A DNA stretch of 64,000 nucleotides from Spartobacteria bacterium (GTDB taxonomy: Bacteria > Verrucomicrobiota > Verrucomicrobiia > Chthoniobacterales > UBA10450), in the NCBI GenBank assembly GCA_003167555.1, contig PMSN01000023.1:186001-250000 (forward strand). The letters are read 5' to 3'. The position numbers and the translations under genes are program-made. Below are positions 52,984 through 63,062 of this stretch, piece by piece; the first letter of the stretch is position 1, and every line of letters starts with the position of its first letter. Below the pieces are notes generated by a model. It was not told the DNA's origin. It worked only from the letters and a program-made list of their open reading frames with translations, and made no database searches.

Positions 52984-55900
52984 TTACCGAACGAGATGGA
53001 AGTTGGCGGGAATTTCTCCGCCGCCAGAACCGGATCGCGCATCGTTAATTGCCACCTTCGCAGGTGGCGCTTCAATCGCCGGCTGGCCTTTCGTTTTGAG
53101 CGCATCGTTCAGCGCCGGCAGATCCTTGGCGAGCAGTTGCTCGAATTCTTTCGTGATGTCCTCCAACTCGCGCCGCAGCGCGTCGATGTTCGCGATCTGG
53201 TAGTCGCCCGGCTTGCCTTCATAGCTCAGGATCGCGCCATAAAGCTGATCGGTGTGCTCGCGCAAACGCTCCTCACCCGTGATCGCGCCGCCCTCGGTCG
53301 TCGCGACGATTTCTTTGCGGACCGCGTCCACCTTCCCGTCAAAGTCCGCGACGGTTTTGCGGAGCGGATCGCCTTCCGGAAATCCCGCGCCAGTCTTCTG
53401 CAAACTTCCGCGCAACGAAATGATGCGATCCATGAGCGCGCTTTCGTCGCCGAAGAGCGCATGCACTTTCATCGCCGCGTCGAACTGCGCTTTGCGATCG
53501 GCCTCGGAAAACTTTACTCGCCGATCGAGGCCGACCGTCAGCTTCGTCTCGGAAACTTTGCCAGCCTTCGTCATGCGGACGGTGTAAGTGCCGGGTAAGA
53601 GACGGGGGCCACGCGTGCCCGCGAATGCGAGTTGCGCCGCGGGCGGAACGCGCGGCGGTTTTTCGTGCATACTCCAGATCACGCGATTCAATCCGGGCCG
53701 TTTGCTCGCGGGCAATTCATCCACCACGCGCCCTGATGCATCCAGCACTTCGATTTTCAATTTCCCGAAGAGATGACGCGTGCGCTGGTAATACGTAATG
53801 ACGGCGGCATCCGGCGGATTGTCGCCGGTAAAGGTCGCGGCGCCACCCGGCCAGCCGCCATTCGCTTCGATCCGTTGTTGCACGGGCCGCGCGGAAACGA
53901 AACTCGCTTCCTGCGTGAGCAGATCGGTGCTGAGAGCGCGCAGCGGCGTGATGTCGTCGACAATCCAGATGCCGCGGCCATGCGTCGCGAGGACGAGATC
54001 GTTTTCACGCCCATGAATGGCGAGATCGCGCACCGCGACCGCCGGAAAGTGCGAGCCTTTGAACTGCGCCCACGCTTTTCCGCCGTCAATGGAAACAAAC
54101 AAACCGAACTCCGTGCCGAGAAAGAGAAGATTCGGCTGCACGAGATCTTCCTTGATGACGTGAGCGTATCCGCGCACGCCTTTCACATCCTGGGCGTTCA
54201 CCAACGGCGTCCAGGTTTTGCCGAAATCCGCCGTGCGAAAAACATACGGCGCCATGTCGCCGAACGCGTGGCGATCGAACGCAGCGTAGGCGGTGCCCGC
54301 ATCGAAGTTGCCCGCCTGCACCCAGCTCACCCAGGAATTCTTCGGCAGGTTCGGCACGCTGCCGACCACGTTGCTCCAGGTCTTCCCGCCATCGCGCGTG
54401 AGCTGGACGTTGCCGTCGTCGGTGCCCACCCAGATGATCTGCTTATCTTTCGGCGATTCGCTGATCGAATAAATCGTCGTGTGCATTTCCGCCGAGGAAT
54501 TATCCACCGTCACGCCGCCCGATTTTTCCTGCTTCTGTTTCTCGGGATCGTTCGTGCTCAAGTCCGGCGAGATGCGGTCCCAGGTCTGACCGTGATCGCG
54601 CGAGCGGAAAAGAAATTGCGCGCCGATGTAGATCGTTCCTTTTTCGGTGGGCGAGAGCGCGATCGGCGTGTTCCAATTCCAGCGCAGCTTCTCCTTGTAG
54701 TTCGGCTTCGGTTGAATGTCGCGCGCTTCGTGAGTGAGGCGATTCACTCGCCCGATGAAACCGCCCTGCGCCTCGGCGTAGAGATAATCGGGGTCGGCCG
54801 GATCGGAGAACATCCAGAAGCCGTCGCCGCCGTACATGTTTTCCCACTGGGCGTTACTGATGCCGCCGGGATATTGCGACTGGCCCACCCACGAGCTGTT
54901 GTCCTGCAACCCGCCATAAACCTGGAACGGATCTTTGTCGTCCAGGCTGACGTGATAGAACTGCGAGACGGGCAGGTTCTCGCCCTTCCACCATTTGCTG
55001 CCGCTGTTGTAGGAATACCAAATGCCGCCGTCGTCTCCGGCCACGACCGTCTGCGTGTTAGTCGAATCGATCCAGACATCGTGCATGTCGCCGTGGCCGC
55101 CTTGGAAACCGCCGACAACGGAAAAGCTTTTGCCCGCGTCTTCGCTCAAGATCAGCGGACCATCGGTCTTGAAGACGCGATCTGGATTTTTCGGATCCAC
55201 AATCAGGTTCGCGAAATAGAACGGACGCCAGACCATCCAATTGCTCTTGTCGCGTTTGTCCCAGGTCGCGCCGCCGTCATCGGAAACAAAGAGCGCGCTG
55301 TCGGTGGATTCGACGAAACAATAAACGCGCTTCGCATTCGACGGTGCAATCGCGATCGCGAGGCGGCCGTACGGTTTCTTCGGAAAACCCTTGCTGTTCT
55401 CCGGCGTAATTTCTTTCCACGTCGCGCCGCCATCTTCGGTGCGGAACAAGCCGCTGCCGGAAGGTTGCTCGGGACCGTCGCCGCCGGAGCGGAACGTCCA
55501 ACCTTTGCGGCGGAAATCCCACATCGCCGCGAACATCTTGTTCGGATCCGTGGGATCGGGCGCGATGGCCGAACAACCGGTCGACGCGTTGGCGCCTTTC
55601 AAAATGAGGTTCCAGTTCTTGCCGCCATCGGTCGTCTTATAAAGCCCGCGATCCGGTGAATCGCTCCAGAGCGCGCCGGGCACCGCGGCGAAAACCGTGT
55701 CGCTGCTCGTCGGGCTCACCACCATCTTCGAGACGCGCTCCGAGTTTGGCAGGCCCGCGTAGTTCCAGGTCTCACCGCTATCGGTCGATTTGTAAATTCC
55801 GTTGCCGATCGAGACGCTGTTGCGCGTCCACGATTCACCGGAGCCGACCCAAACGTTCTTCGAGTTCTTCGGATCGAGCGCGATGGCGCCAATCGATTGG

Positions 55901-56169
55901 ACCGGTTGCTCGTCGAAAACAGGTTTGTAACGCGTGCCGCCGTCCTCCGATTTCCAGACGCCGCCGCTGGCCGCGCCTACGAAGAGCGTCAGTTTCCCGG
56001 ACGGTTCGCGCGTCGCGGCGACGGCGGAGATGCGGCCGCTCATCGTGGCGGAACCGATGTTGCGCGCGCCAAGGCCGGAAATGGTGGAGGAATTAAACGG
56101 CGCCTGGTCCGCGCCGAGCGCGATGCCGGCGAGACAAGCTGTGAGAAGAAAAAATTTCAGGAAGCGCAT
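52984..56169 (-). CDS. exported BNR/Asp-box repeat protein (VPS10/sortilin-like propeller)
   Basis: 1061 residues with a signal peptide (MRFLKFFLLTACLAGIALGA). Many Asp-box motifs (SxDxGxTW): KSEDGGTRYKP, KSTDSGETWNY, KTTDGGKNWNL, RTEDGGATWKE and LTRDGGKTWSN, forming two linked seven- to ten-bladed propellers over about residues 30-750. A beta-sandwich (VEVLDASGRVVDELPA-like) and a helical C-terminal domain follow (about 880-1061). Usually annotated as glycosyl hydrolase or sialidase-like, but no sialidase active-site Arg triad was recognised. It starts 6 bp after the LolA-like gene. Confidence 0.9.
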   Translation of the reverse strand: MRFLKFFLLTACLAGIALGADQAPFNSSTISGLGARNIGSATMSGRISAVAATREPSGKLTLFVGAASGGVWKSEDGGTRYKPVFDEQPVQSIGAIALDPKNSKNVWVGSGESWTRNSVSIGNGIYKSTDSGETWNYAGLPNSERVSKMVVSPTSSDTVFAAVPGALWSDSPDRGLYKTTDGGKNWNLILKGANASTGCSAIAPDPTDPNKMFAAMWDFRRKGWTFRSGGDGPEQPSGSGLFRTEDGGATWKEITPENSKGFPKKPYGRLAIAIAPSNAKRVYCFVESTDSALFVSDDGGATWDKRDKSNWMVWRPFYFANLIVDPKNPDRVFKTDGPLILSEDAGKSFSVVGGFQGGHGDMHDVWIDSTNTQTVVAGDDGGIWYSYNSGSKWWKGENLPVSQFYHVSLDDKDPFQVYGGLQDNSSWVGQSQYPGGISNAQWENMYGGDGFWMFSDPADPDYLYAEAQGGFIGRVNRLTHEARDIQPKPNYKEKLRWNWNTPIALSPTEKGTIYIGAQFLFRSRDHGQTWDRISPDLSTNDPEKQKQEKSGGVTVDNSSAEMHTTIYSISESPKDKQIIWVGTDDGNVQLTRDGGKTWSNVVGSVPNLPKNSWVSWVQAGNFDAGTAYAAFDRHAFGDMAPYVFRTADFGKTWTPLVNAQDVKGVRGYAHVIKEDLVQPNLLFLGTEFGLFVSIDGGKAWAQFKGSHFPAVAVRDLAIHGRENDLVLATHGRGIWIVDDITPLRALSTDLLTQEASFVSARPVQQRIEANGGWPGGAATFTGDNPPDAAVITYYQRTRHLFGKLKIEVLDASGRVVDELPASKRPGLNRVIWSMHEKPPRVPPAAQLAFAGTRGPRLLPGTYTVRMTKAGKVSETKLTVGLDRRVKFSEADRKAQFDAAMKVHALFGDESALMDRIISLRGSLQKTGAGFPEGDPLRKTVADFDGKVDAVRKEIVATTEGGAITGEERLREHTDQLYGAILSYEGKPGDYQIANIDALRRELEDITKEFEQLLAKDLPALNDALKTKGQPAIEAPPAKVAINDARSGSGGGEIPANFHLVR

Positions 56170-56175
56170 GATGGA

Positions 56176-56943
56176 TTATTTCGAAGGGGTGGTGGGGAAT
56201 TTGAAGAGAGCTTCGTCGACCGGGACATTCGCCTCGCCTTTTTCGAGCACGATTTTTTGTTTGTCCTGCGAGCCTTTGTCGCCCGCTTCGATCGAGAACG
56301 GAATAAAAACGCCGCCGATTTTTTCGTAATCACCCAGATCGGTCTCGACCTCGATCTGCGCGCCTTGCTCGATGCGTTGGGAGACAATTCGAATCTCGAG
56401 GAAATGATCGGGGTCGAGATAAACGAAATTCACGTCGCCATTTTTGCGGACGACCTTCAGTTTGTGCGCCGCCGTGCCGTCGACGTCTTCCGTGCCGAGA
56501 TATTCCACCGTGCTGCCCTTGGCTTTCCAATCCACGAGCGGTCCCTCGATCTCCGCGTCTTCCATGAGCGACTTCGTATCGTCCGCCGACATTTTCTCGG
56601 GATCTTTGCGGCCGCCGAACGGCGAGATTTTCCAGCCTTGCGTCCCATCAAAAGCGACCACTTGCGTCATGCCCTGAAGCGAGAACTCGGCGCGGGTTTC
56701 GCCGGGGCGTTTCTTATATTGAAGGTAAACCAGTTGGAGCCGGCCCTGGTTCACGATCATTTTGCCTTGAAGCCGCAGGGTCTGCACGGAGCGGAGCGCC
56801 TCGGCGCCGCCTTTGGCTTCAGTGTTCTTGGCGACCAAACTGTCGACTGTCTCGCGAACGGTCAGCGGTTTGGGGTCCTGGCCGTATAAGCCGGTGGCGA
56901 TGAGCGAGCCGGCGATGAGAGCGGTTACAAAACGTGTCTTCAT
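56176..56943 (-). CDS. LolA-like outer-membrane lipoprotein-sorting family protein
   Basis: 255 residues from the ATG at 56943; the longer open frame to 57207 lies in Val-rich antisense sequence and lacks a signal. Signal peptide (about 1-21, ending IATGLYG), then a half-open beta-barrel pattern of the LolA/LolB type: TLRLQGKMIVNQGRLQLVYLQYKKRPGETRAEF, AFDGTQGWKISPFGG, and FVYLDPDHFLEIRI followed by IEVETDLGDYEKIGGVFIPF. Probably a periplasmic lipid or lipoprotein carrier for its operon partner. Divergent from the next gene (152 bp apart). Confidence 0.85.
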   Translation of the reverse strand: MKTRFVTALIAGSLIATGLYGQDPKPLTVRETVDSLVAKNTEAKGGAEALRSVQTLRLQGKMIVNQGRLQLVYLQYKKRPGETRAEFSLQGMTQVVAFDGTQGWKISPFGGRKDPEKMSADDTKSLMEDAEIEGPLVDWKAKGSTVEYLGTEDVDGTAAHKLKVVRKNGDVNFVYLDPDHFLEIRIVSQRIEQGAQIEVETDLGDYEKIGGVFIPFSIEAGDKGSQDKQKIVLEKGEANVPVDEALFKFPTTPSK

Positions 56944-57095
56944 AAGTCTCGATGCAAAAAAGCAGACGGCGATAATTGCCGCCCGGAGCGGAGACCATCG
57001 CAGATACCACGGCACTGAGCAATCGACTGCTTGGTGCCTTCTTTTCGAAAGCGAAGCTTGAATCGCGGAGCGCAACCGGGTAATGCTCGCACCTT

Positions 57096-57863
57096 GTGAA
57101 CGGCGAACCACCACCACCACTTCCTCCGACTCCACCTCCACCGCCACCACCGACTCCACCGCCGCCTCAGACGCCGCCGCAACCGCAACGCCCGTACTAT
57201 CCGCCACCCCGGCAAGGGATGGGTTGTTTCGCCAAAGGATGTCTCACGATCCTGATCCTGGGCTTCCTCTTCCTGGCTGCCGTCGGCGGGAGCTGCTGGT
57301 ATATTTACCACAAGCTCGCGACGAATAATTTGATTTCCGACGCGCCCGCCGCCGTTCCGCTGGAACAACCAAGCGACACACAATATCGCGCCGCGGAGGA
57401 TTCGCTCGCCCGCGTCAAAAACACGACGGCGTCGGCCCGGGAAGTGACGGTTGCATTCACCGCCGCGGACCTAAATGCCTTGTTGGCGAAGGACCCGGAC
57501 TTCCGCGACCTGGAGGGCCACGCACGCATCGACATCCAGAATTCCGCCATGACCATTACGTTGAGCGTACCGCTCGATTCGATGCAGTGGTCGTCAATGA
57601 AAGGCCACTGGTTCAACGGCACGATCCGTTTCCGCGGCGGGTACGAGGACGGTGAGTTGCGAATCAAGATCGAATCCGCGCGGGGCGGTGACTACGAAAT
57701 ACCGGGTTTCATTCTCTCGAGCGCGAATTCCGCAATCAACAAAGCTTTGAGAGAGAACACGGACGATTGGCAGAAGGACGACTTCGGCGAGGAATTCTGG
57801 AAGCATATTAAGAGCATCAAGCTCGAAGGCGACAAACTGGTGGTCACGACGAAGGGCGACTGA
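57096..57863 (+). CDS. membrane-anchored protein with Pro-rich N-terminus
   Basis: 255 residues starting at a GTG. The first 40 residues are almost all Pro with a few Gln, Thr and Tyr. After a CFAKGC pair of Cys comes one membrane helix (LTILILGFLFLAAVGGSCWYIY). The remaining 180 residues are extracytoplasmic and contain a TULIP- or DUF2993-like pattern (VTVAFTAADLNALLAKDPDF, later ELRIKIESARGGDYEIPGFI and NSAINKALRENTDDW). The pro-rich side is cytoplasmic and could bind a partner. Family not certain. Confidence 0.72.
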   Translation: MNGEPPPPLPPTPPPPPPPTPPPPQTPPQPQRPYYPPPRQGMGCFAKGCLTILILGFLFLAAVGGSCWYIYHKLATNNLISDAPAAVPLEQPSDTQYRAAEDSLARVKNTTASAREVTVAFTAADLNALLAKDPDFRDLEGHARIDIQNSAMTITLSVPLDSMQWSSMKGHWFNGTIRFRGGYEDGELRIKIESARGGDYEIPGFILSSANSAINKALRENTDDWQKDDFGEEFWKHIKSIKLEGDKLVVTTKGD

Positions 57864-57896
57864 AGTTGGGTTCGTGCCCGTCTTGGTGAAGGACTA

Positions 57897-58074
57897 AACG
57901 AAGATGCTGTCATCCCGAGCCGCGCAGACGGCGAGGGATCTCACAACAGCATTTTCCGCTATCGCGAGAGTTCACGCGTGATCTGCGGTTGGCACTGAAT
58001 ATAGCGCGAAAGCGAACGGTGCGTTTGTGAGGTCCCCCGCCGTCTGCGCGGCTCGGGATGACAGCATCTTCGTT
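57897..58074. repeat. 178-bp inverted repeat (CATCCCGAGC element)
   Basis: Two arms of about 47 bp (57897-57946 and 58025-58074) are inverted copies: AACGAAGATGCTGTCATCCC and its complement at the ends, with CCGCGCAGACGGCG inside. The loop is about 80 bp. A few mismatches occur near the inner ends (GAGGGATCTC against GAGGTCCCCC). It lies between convergent genes. Similar CATCCCGAGC...GAGGGATCTC words are common as scattered elements in soil bacteria; a MITE-like origin is inference. Confidence 0.85.
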
Positions 58075-58085
58075 CACCGAGTGCC

Positions 58086-59087
58086 CTAAGCACTTCGATT
58101 GATTTCCCGAAAAACTTCCGCGCCGATTTCAAACGAGTGCAGCCGCGCGGCGTGATCGAAGATCTGCGCGGTCGCGATCACTTCATCGGCGCCGGTTTCC
58201 TCCAGTAATTCCTCGAGCCGGCGCCGCACCGTCTCGGGCGAACCAACCGCAGAACATTTTGTCCGCTGTTCGACGGCGGCGCGTTCCACGCGGCTCCATC
58301 GACCCTCCATGCTCTCGACTGGCGGCGGAAGTTTTCCCGGGTGGCCGCGGAGCAGATTCAGGAACTGCAATTGCGCGGAGGTGAAAAGCCGGCGCGCTTC
58401 GTCATCGGTGTCGGCGGCAAACAGCCCGACGCCGATCATCACATGCGGGCGATCGAGCGCAGCCGACGGCGTGAATTCGCGCCGATAAAGATCGAGCGCG
58501 ACCTGCAAATATTCCGGCGCAAAATGCGACGCGAAAGCGAATGGCAATCCGAGCTCCGCCGCAAGCCGCGCGCTGAAATCGCTCGATCCAAGCAGACAAA
58601 GCGGAACGTTCAATCCCGCGCCCGGAACCGCCGTCACCGCCTGGCCGGGCGCGGCGGGCCGGAGATAGGATTGCAGCTCGAGAACGTCCTGCGGAAAAGT
58701 GTCGCCACCGCTGCCGAGATTGCGCCGGAGCGCGCGTGCCGTGACTTGATCGCTCCCCGGCGCGCGGCCCAGTCCAAGATCGATCCGGCCGGGATAGAGC
58801 GATTCCAACGTGCCGAATTGCTCCGCGATGACGAGCGGCGCGTGGTTCGGCAGCATGATGCCGCCGGCGCCGACGCGAATGGTTTTTGTTTTCCCGGCCA
58901 CGTGTCCGATCACCACGGAAGTCGCCGCGCTCGCGATGCCGGGAAGATTGTGATGCTCGGCGAGCCAATAGCGATGGTAGCCCCACGTTTCCGCGTGCTG
59001 CGCGAGATCGACCGTGTTGCGGAACGCGAGCGCGGCATCGCCGCCCTCGATGATCGGCGAAAGGTCGAGAACGGAAGCGAGAATCAT
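58086..59087 (-). CDS. LLM class flavin-dependent oxidoreductase
   Basis: 333 residues from the ATG at 59087; the frame runs 22 codons further up without similarity. Luciferase-like monooxygenase of the MsnO8-like group: [11 protein letters not shown] start, [71 protein letters not shown], and a C-terminal [22 protein letters not shown]. Uses FMN supplied by a reductase; substrate unknown. Divergent from the alcohol dehydrogenase gene, with only about 52 bp between starts, so their promoters overlap. Confidence 0.93.
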   Translation of the reverse strand: MILASVLDLSPIIEGGDAALAFRNTVDLAQHAETWGYHRYWLAEHHNLPGIASAATSVVIGHVAGKTKTIRVGAGGIMLPNHAPLVIAEQFGTLESLYPGRIDLGLGRAPGSDQVTARALRRNLGSGGDTFPQDVLELQSYLRPAAPGQAVTAVPGAGLNVPLCLLGSSDFSARLAAELGLPFAFASHFAPEYLQVALDLYRREFTPSAALDRPHVMIGVGLFAADTDDEARRLFTSAQLQFLNLLRGHPGKLPPPVESMEGRWSRVERAAVEQRTKCSAVGSPETVRRRLEELLEETGADEVIATAQIFDHAARLHSFEIGAEVFREINRSA

Positions 59088-59139
59088 GTAGAAGTATCGA
59101 CGCGAGCGTCCATCTGACCAAGCCGCGCGATTCAGTATT

Positions 59140-60183
59140 ATGTATTCGACCAAAGCTTACGCCGCGCGTGCGGCGAACTCCCCACTCGGCCCCTTCTCTT
59201 TCGATCGGCGCGAGCCGATGCCGAACGACATCCAACTCGACATTCTTTATTGCGGCGTTTGCCATTCCGATTTGCACACGGTGCGCGACGAGTGGGGCGG
59301 CACGACTTATCCCTGCGTGCCCGGCCATGAAATTGTCGGCCGCGTCGTGAAAGCCGGACGCGACGTGAAAAATTTCCGCGAGGGCGATCTCGCGGCGGTC
59401 GGTTGCATGGTGGATTCGTGCCGCACCTGTGATAACTGCCGCGCCGATCTCGAGCAGTTCTGCGACAAAGGCGTTGTCTTCACCTACAACAGCAAAGACG
59501 AGCACACTGGCGGGATCACTTACGGCGGCTATTCGAAGAGCATTGTCGTCGATCAGCATTTCGTGCTGCGCATTTCCGACAAACTCGATCTGGCCGCGAC
59601 CGCGCCGCTCTTGTGCGCGGGCATCACTACCTATTCGCCGCTGCGCCATTGGAAAGTAGGCAAAGGGCAAAAGGTCGGCGTCGTGGGACTCGGCGGGCTC
59701 GGTCACATGGGAGTGAAATTCGCGAACGCATTCGGCGCACGCGTCGTTCTCTTCACAACCTCGCCCGGCAAAACCGATGATGCGCTCCGGCTCGGCGCGC
59801 ACGAAGTCGTTATCTCGAAAAACGACGCGGAGATGAAGAAGCATGAGAAGAGTTTCGATTTCATTCTCGACACGGTTTCAGCCCAGCACGATCTGAACGC
59901 CTATCTCTCGCTCTTAAAACGCGATGGCACCCTCACGCTCGTGGGCGCGCCGCCCGAAGCAATTCCCATCGAAGCGTTCAGTCTCATCCATCGCCGGCGT
60001 CAGTTGGCGGGCTCGCTCATCGGTGGAATCGCGGAGACGCAGGAGATGCTGGATTTCTGCGCCGGGCGCGGAATCACCTGCGACATCGAAATGATTTCGA
60101 TCGATAAAATCAACGAAGCGTATGAGCGGATGCTGAAGAGCGATGTGAAATATCGTTTCGTTATCGATCTGGCGACGCTCTAA
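59140..60183 (+). CDS. zinc-dependent alcohol dehydrogenase, CAD type
   Basis: 347 residues, cinnamyl-alcohol/YahK-type medium-chain dehydrogenase. Catalytic zinc: Cys41 in CGVCHSD and His63 in PGHEIVG, plus a Cys in the LLCAGIT segment. Structural zinc: four Cys at about 94, 97, 100 and 108. Rossmann motif [11 protein letters not shown]. The acidic/basic residues after strand 2 (TTSPGK) favour NADP(H). Reduces aldehydes. Followed on the same strand by the DMT transporter after 50 bp. Confidence 0.95.
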   Translation: MYSTKAYAARAANSPLGPFSFDRREPMPNDIQLDILYCGVCHSDLHTVRDEWGGTTYPCVPGHEIVGRVVKAGRDVKNFREGDLAAVGCMVDSCRTCDNCRADLEQFCDKGVVFTYNSKDEHTGGITYGGYSKSIVVDQHFVLRISDKLDLAATAPLLCAGITTYSPLRHWKVGKGQKVGVVGLGGLGHMGVKFANAFGARVVLFTTSPGKTDDALRLGAHEVVISKNDAEMKKHEKSFDFILDTVSAQHDLNAYLSLLKRDGTLTLVGAPPEAIPIEAFSLIHRRRQLAGSLIGGIAETQEMLDFCAGRGITCDIEMISIDKINEAYERMLKSDVKYRFVIDLATL

Positions 60184-60233
60184 GTCTTTCGCCCTCATTT
60201 CGCCGCGAAAGCAGTTGCAACGCGGAAGACCTG

Positions 60234-61178
60234 ATGCGCTGCTACGCGATGCCGGCTCCGGGAAAACTGCCTGTCGTTGCCGCCTTCGTCGCGCTCTGCG
60301 TGATCTGGAGTTCGACCTGGCTCGCGATCAAGATCGGCTTGCGCGATCTGCCGCCCATTTCTTTCGTCGCGCTTCGCTTTGTTATCGCGGTCGTGGTGCT
60401 CCTGGCCATCTCGATTGGCCGTGTCCGATTGCTCCCGAGGCGGCGGCGCGATTTTTTTCTTCTGGCCTACACCGGCGTGCTCATGTTCGCGGTGAACTAC
60501 GCGCTGCTCTTCTGGGCGGAGCTGCACGTTTCGTCCGGTTTGTCGGCGGTGTTGCAGGCCACGATTCCAATCTTCGGGATGGTCTTCGCCCATTTCATTT
60601 TGCCGGACGAACCGCTCCGGGGACAACGAGTCGCCGGTTCGCTTCTCGCGCTCGGCGGAGTCGCGGTGATTTGCTCGCGCTTGTTGGATTTCGGAGGGCT
60701 GCTCGCGTTCTGGGGCGGAGTCGCGATCGTCTTCGGCGCAGCCGGCGCGGCCTTTTCAAATGTCCTCCTGAAAGCGCGCGAGATCCGGCTCGCCCCGGCG
60801 ATGATCGCCGCGTGGCAAATGATCTTCGGCCTCGTGCCGCTGCTCATCACTGGAATTATCGTCGACGGAAATCCGCTCCGTTTTCATTGGACGAAGACCG
60901 CGGTGTTCTGCCTCTTTTATCTGGCGATTCCTGGATCCGCGCTCGCGTTTCTCCTTCTCTATTGGCTGCTGCCGCGGATGACGGTCACGAATTTGCAAAC
61001 TATCTCGCTCATCACGCCGCCGGGCGCGGTAATGTTCGGCTGGCTACTTGGCGGTGAAACCTTCCCGACTTTGGCGCTCGCCGGTGGCGTGCTGGTTCTC
61101 GCCGGCGTGTGGATGATTTTTCGAAGAATGCAACCGCGGTCGATCGACGAATGCGAAACGGTCTTGCCGCGCGGATGA
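60234..61178 (+). CDS. DMT superfamily transporter (EamA)
   Basis: 314 residues; an ATG five codons in is equally good. Ten helices in two EamA halves: FVALCVIWSSTWLAIKIGL, later GLSAVLQATIPIFGMVFAHF and the second repeat with FLLLYWLLPRMTVTNLQTISLI. Exporter for an unknown metabolite. The CYTH gene starts 7 bp after its stop. Shares only family-level similarity with the other transporter in this window. Confidence 0.92.
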   Translation: MRCYAMPAPGKLPVVAAFVALCVIWSSTWLAIKIGLRDLPPISFVALRFVIAVVVLLAISIGRVRLLPRRRRDFFLLAYTGVLMFAVNYALLFWAELHVSSGLSAVLQATIPIFGMVFAHFILPDEPLRGQRVAGSLLALGGVAVICSRLLDFGGLLAFWGGVAIVFGAAGAAFSNVLLKAREIRLAPAMIAAWQMIFGLVPLLITGIIVDGNPLRFHWTKTAVFCLFYLAIPGSALAFLLLYWLLPRMTVTNLQTISLITPPGAVMFGWLLGGETFPTLALAGGVLVLAGVWMIFRRMQPRSIDECETVLPRG

Positions 61179-61185
61179 ACCGAGC

Positions 61186-61656
61186 ATGAGCGGGGTGACG
61201 AAGTCGAATCGCGAAATCGAGCGGAAGTTTCTCGTCCGCAAATTGCCGGAAGAGCTGGCCGGTTTTCCGCACGCCGAGATTTCGCAAGGTTATCTCGCCA
61301 TCGCACCCGGCGGTGTGCAGGTGCGTCTGCGCAAGAACGGCGCGACGCATTCGCTCACTTACAAGCGCGGCATCGGCAATGTGCGCGAAGAACGAGAAGT
61401 GGAGCTGACGCCCGCGCAATTCGACGCGCTCTGGCCCGCGACCGAGAGCAAGCGGCTCGTGAAAACACGCTACGACATCCCGCTCGGAAACCGCGTCGTG
61501 GAGATCGACGTTTACGGTGGCCGGCACAATGGCCTCGTCGTCGCGGAAGTGGAATTCGATGACGAAGAGTCGGCGAAAAATTTTCAGCCACCGGATTGGC
61601 TGAGCGAAGATGTGACGGGCGATCCGCGTTACAGCAATCAATTGCTCGCCTCCTGA
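61186..61656 (+). CDS. CYTH domain-containing protein
   Basis: 156 residues forming a triphosphate tunnel metalloenzyme. The diagnostic ExExK is seen in REIERKFLV near the N-terminus; also VQVRLRKNG, LTYKRG, EREVELTPAQF, KTRYDIP, and EIDVYGGRHNGLVVAEVEF with alternating acidic and basic tunnel residues. No CHAD domain is fused. Members hydrolyse inorganic triphosphate or thiamine triphosphate. Located between the DMT transporter and thyA. Confidence 0.92.
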   Translation: MSGVTKSNREIERKFLVRKLPEELAGFPHAEISQGYLAIAPGGVQVRLRKNGATHSLTYKRGIGNVREEREVELTPAQFDALWPATESKRLVKTRYDIPLGNRVVEIDVYGGRHNGLVVAEVEFDDEESAKNFQPPDWLSEDVTGDPRYSNQLLAS

Positions 61657-61707
61657 ACGCATTGAGTTGCCCGCGGCTGGCAGAATGCGCTAGATGAAGG
61701 CCGGAGC

Positions 61708-62502
61708 ATGCGCGAATACCACGACCTTCTGCGATTGGTGCTCGAGCGCGGCCAGCCGCGCGCCGATCGCACGGGCGTCGGCACGATTTCCGTTTTCGGC
61801 GCGCAAGCGCGATTCGATCTGCGGGAAAATTTTCCGCTCCTCACGACGAAGAAGCTCCATCTCAAGTCGATCGTCTACGAGCTGCTCTGGTTCCTGCGCG
61901 GCGAGACGAATGTTCGATTCCTGCGCGAGCATGGCGTCACGATCTGGGATGAATGGGCGGACGAACGCGGCGATCTCGGCCGCGTCTATGGCGCGCAATG
62001 GATGGATTGGCGCGGCCAAAATGGCGCGCGCGTAAATCAGATCGGCGAAGTCATCGCGCAGATCCAAAAAAATCCAGGCAGCCGGCGCCTGATCGTGAGC
62101 GCGTGGAATCCCGCGGAGATCGAAGACATGGCGCTGCCGCCGTGCCACGCGCTCTTTCAATTCTACGTGCAGAACGGCGAGCTGAGCTGCCAGCTTTATC
62201 AACGCAGCGCCGATTTATTTCTCGGCGTGCCGTTCAACATTGCCTCTTATGCGCTGCTCACGATGATGGTCGCGCAAGTCTGCGAGCTGCGCCCCGGTGA
62301 GTTCGTCCACACCTTCGGCGATCTGCACCTTTACCAGAATCATCTCGAACAGGCGCGCGAGCAGCTCTCCCGCAATTTCCGTCCGCTTCCGCGGATGCAG
62401 CTCAATCCCACCGTGAAAAATATTCACGATTTCCGCTTCGAGGACTTCACTTTGGTGAATTACGATCCGCACCCCGCGATCAAAGCGCCCATCGCCGTAT
62501 GA
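61708..62502 (+). CDS. thyA: thymidylate synthase
   Basis: 264 residues, folate-dependent synthesis of dTMP from dUMP with 5,10-methylene-THF. The catalytic Cys146 is in [10 protein letters not shown], the same number as in E. coli. Other motifs: [58 protein letters not shown] and [12 protein letters not shown]. Length equals the E. coli type. No dihydrofolate reductase gene follows. Its TGA overlaps the ATG of the next gene (ATGA). Confidence 0.98.
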   Translation: MREYHDLLRLVLERGQPRADRTGVGTISVFGAQARFDLRENFPLLTTKKLHLKSIVYELLWFLRGETNVRFLREHGVTIWDEWADERGDLGRVYGAQWMDWRGQNGARVNQIGEVIAQIQKNPGSRRLIVSAWNPAEIEDMALPPCHALFQFYVQNGELSCQLYQRSADLFLGVPFNIASYALLTMMVAQVCELRPGEFVHTFGDLHLYQNHLEQAREQLSRNFRPLPRMQLNPTVKNIHDFRFEDFTLVNYDPHPAIKAPIAV

Positions 62503-63056
62503 AATTGCCGTTCCCGGCCATTCTCGGGCTCAGTTATTTCGTCTCGGAGTTGGTGCTCGCGCTCACCCGGCGAGCACGCACAAAGGTTGTCTCGAAAGAC
62601 GCGAACTCGCTTCGCGTTCTCTGGGTCGTCATTGGCGTGGGCGTGTGGCTGAGCGTCCGGGCTCAATCGCGGTGGCCGGAGGCGATGCTTCCCTCCTGGT
62701 GCTTCGAAGCCGGCGTCGCGCTTTTCGTCCTCGGCATTTTCTTGCGCTGGTATTCGATCATTCATCTCGGCCGCTTCTTCACCGTCGATGTTGCGATTGC
62801 CTCCGACCATCAACTCGTCAATACGGGGCCGTACAGGTTTGTCCGCCACCCGTCCTACACGGGCGCGTTGCTCGCGTTTATCGGATTCGGCCTGGTCATG
62901 CGCAATTGGGCATCGCTGCTCCTCATTTCCGGGCCGATCTTTTTCGCGTTTCTCTACCGCATCAACGTGGAAGAACGCGCGCTGCTCGCAGCGCTTGGCG
63001 AGCGCTATCGCGCCTACAGCAAGAAAACGAAGCGCCTGATCCCGTTCGTTTACTAA
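62499..63056 (+). CDS. isoprenylcysteine carboxyl methyltransferase (ICMT) family protein
   Basis: 185 residues, integral membrane. Family pattern: [25 protein letters not shown] near the middle and the C-terminal [34 protein letters not shown]-dependent methyl transfer is inferred. Bacterial members act on unknown lipids or small molecules, not on prenylated proteins. It overlaps thyA by ATGA, which suggests coupling, though a functional link is not obvious. Confidence 0.9.
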   Translation: MKLPFPAILGLSYFVSELVLALTRRARTKVVSKDANSLRVLWVVIGVGVWLSVRAQSRWPEAMLPSWCFEAGVALFVLGIFLRWYSIIHLGRFFTVDVAIASDHQLVNTGPYRFVRHPSYTGALLAFIGFGLVMRNWASLLLISGPIFFAFLYRINVEERALLAALGERYRAYSKKTKRLIPFVY

Positions 63057-63062
63057 CGCCCG

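Noticed and set aside
53773-55659. 628-codon open frame on the plus strand opposite the BNR-repeat gene
   Set aside because: Arg/His/Val-rich composition without motifs, typical of the complement of a high-GC gene. The minus-strand gene has clear Asp-box repeats and a signal peptide.
58402-59844. 480-codon minus-strand frame across the LLM oxidoreductase and alcohol dehydrogenase genes
   Set aside because: Overlaps two convincing genes in other frames; no motif.
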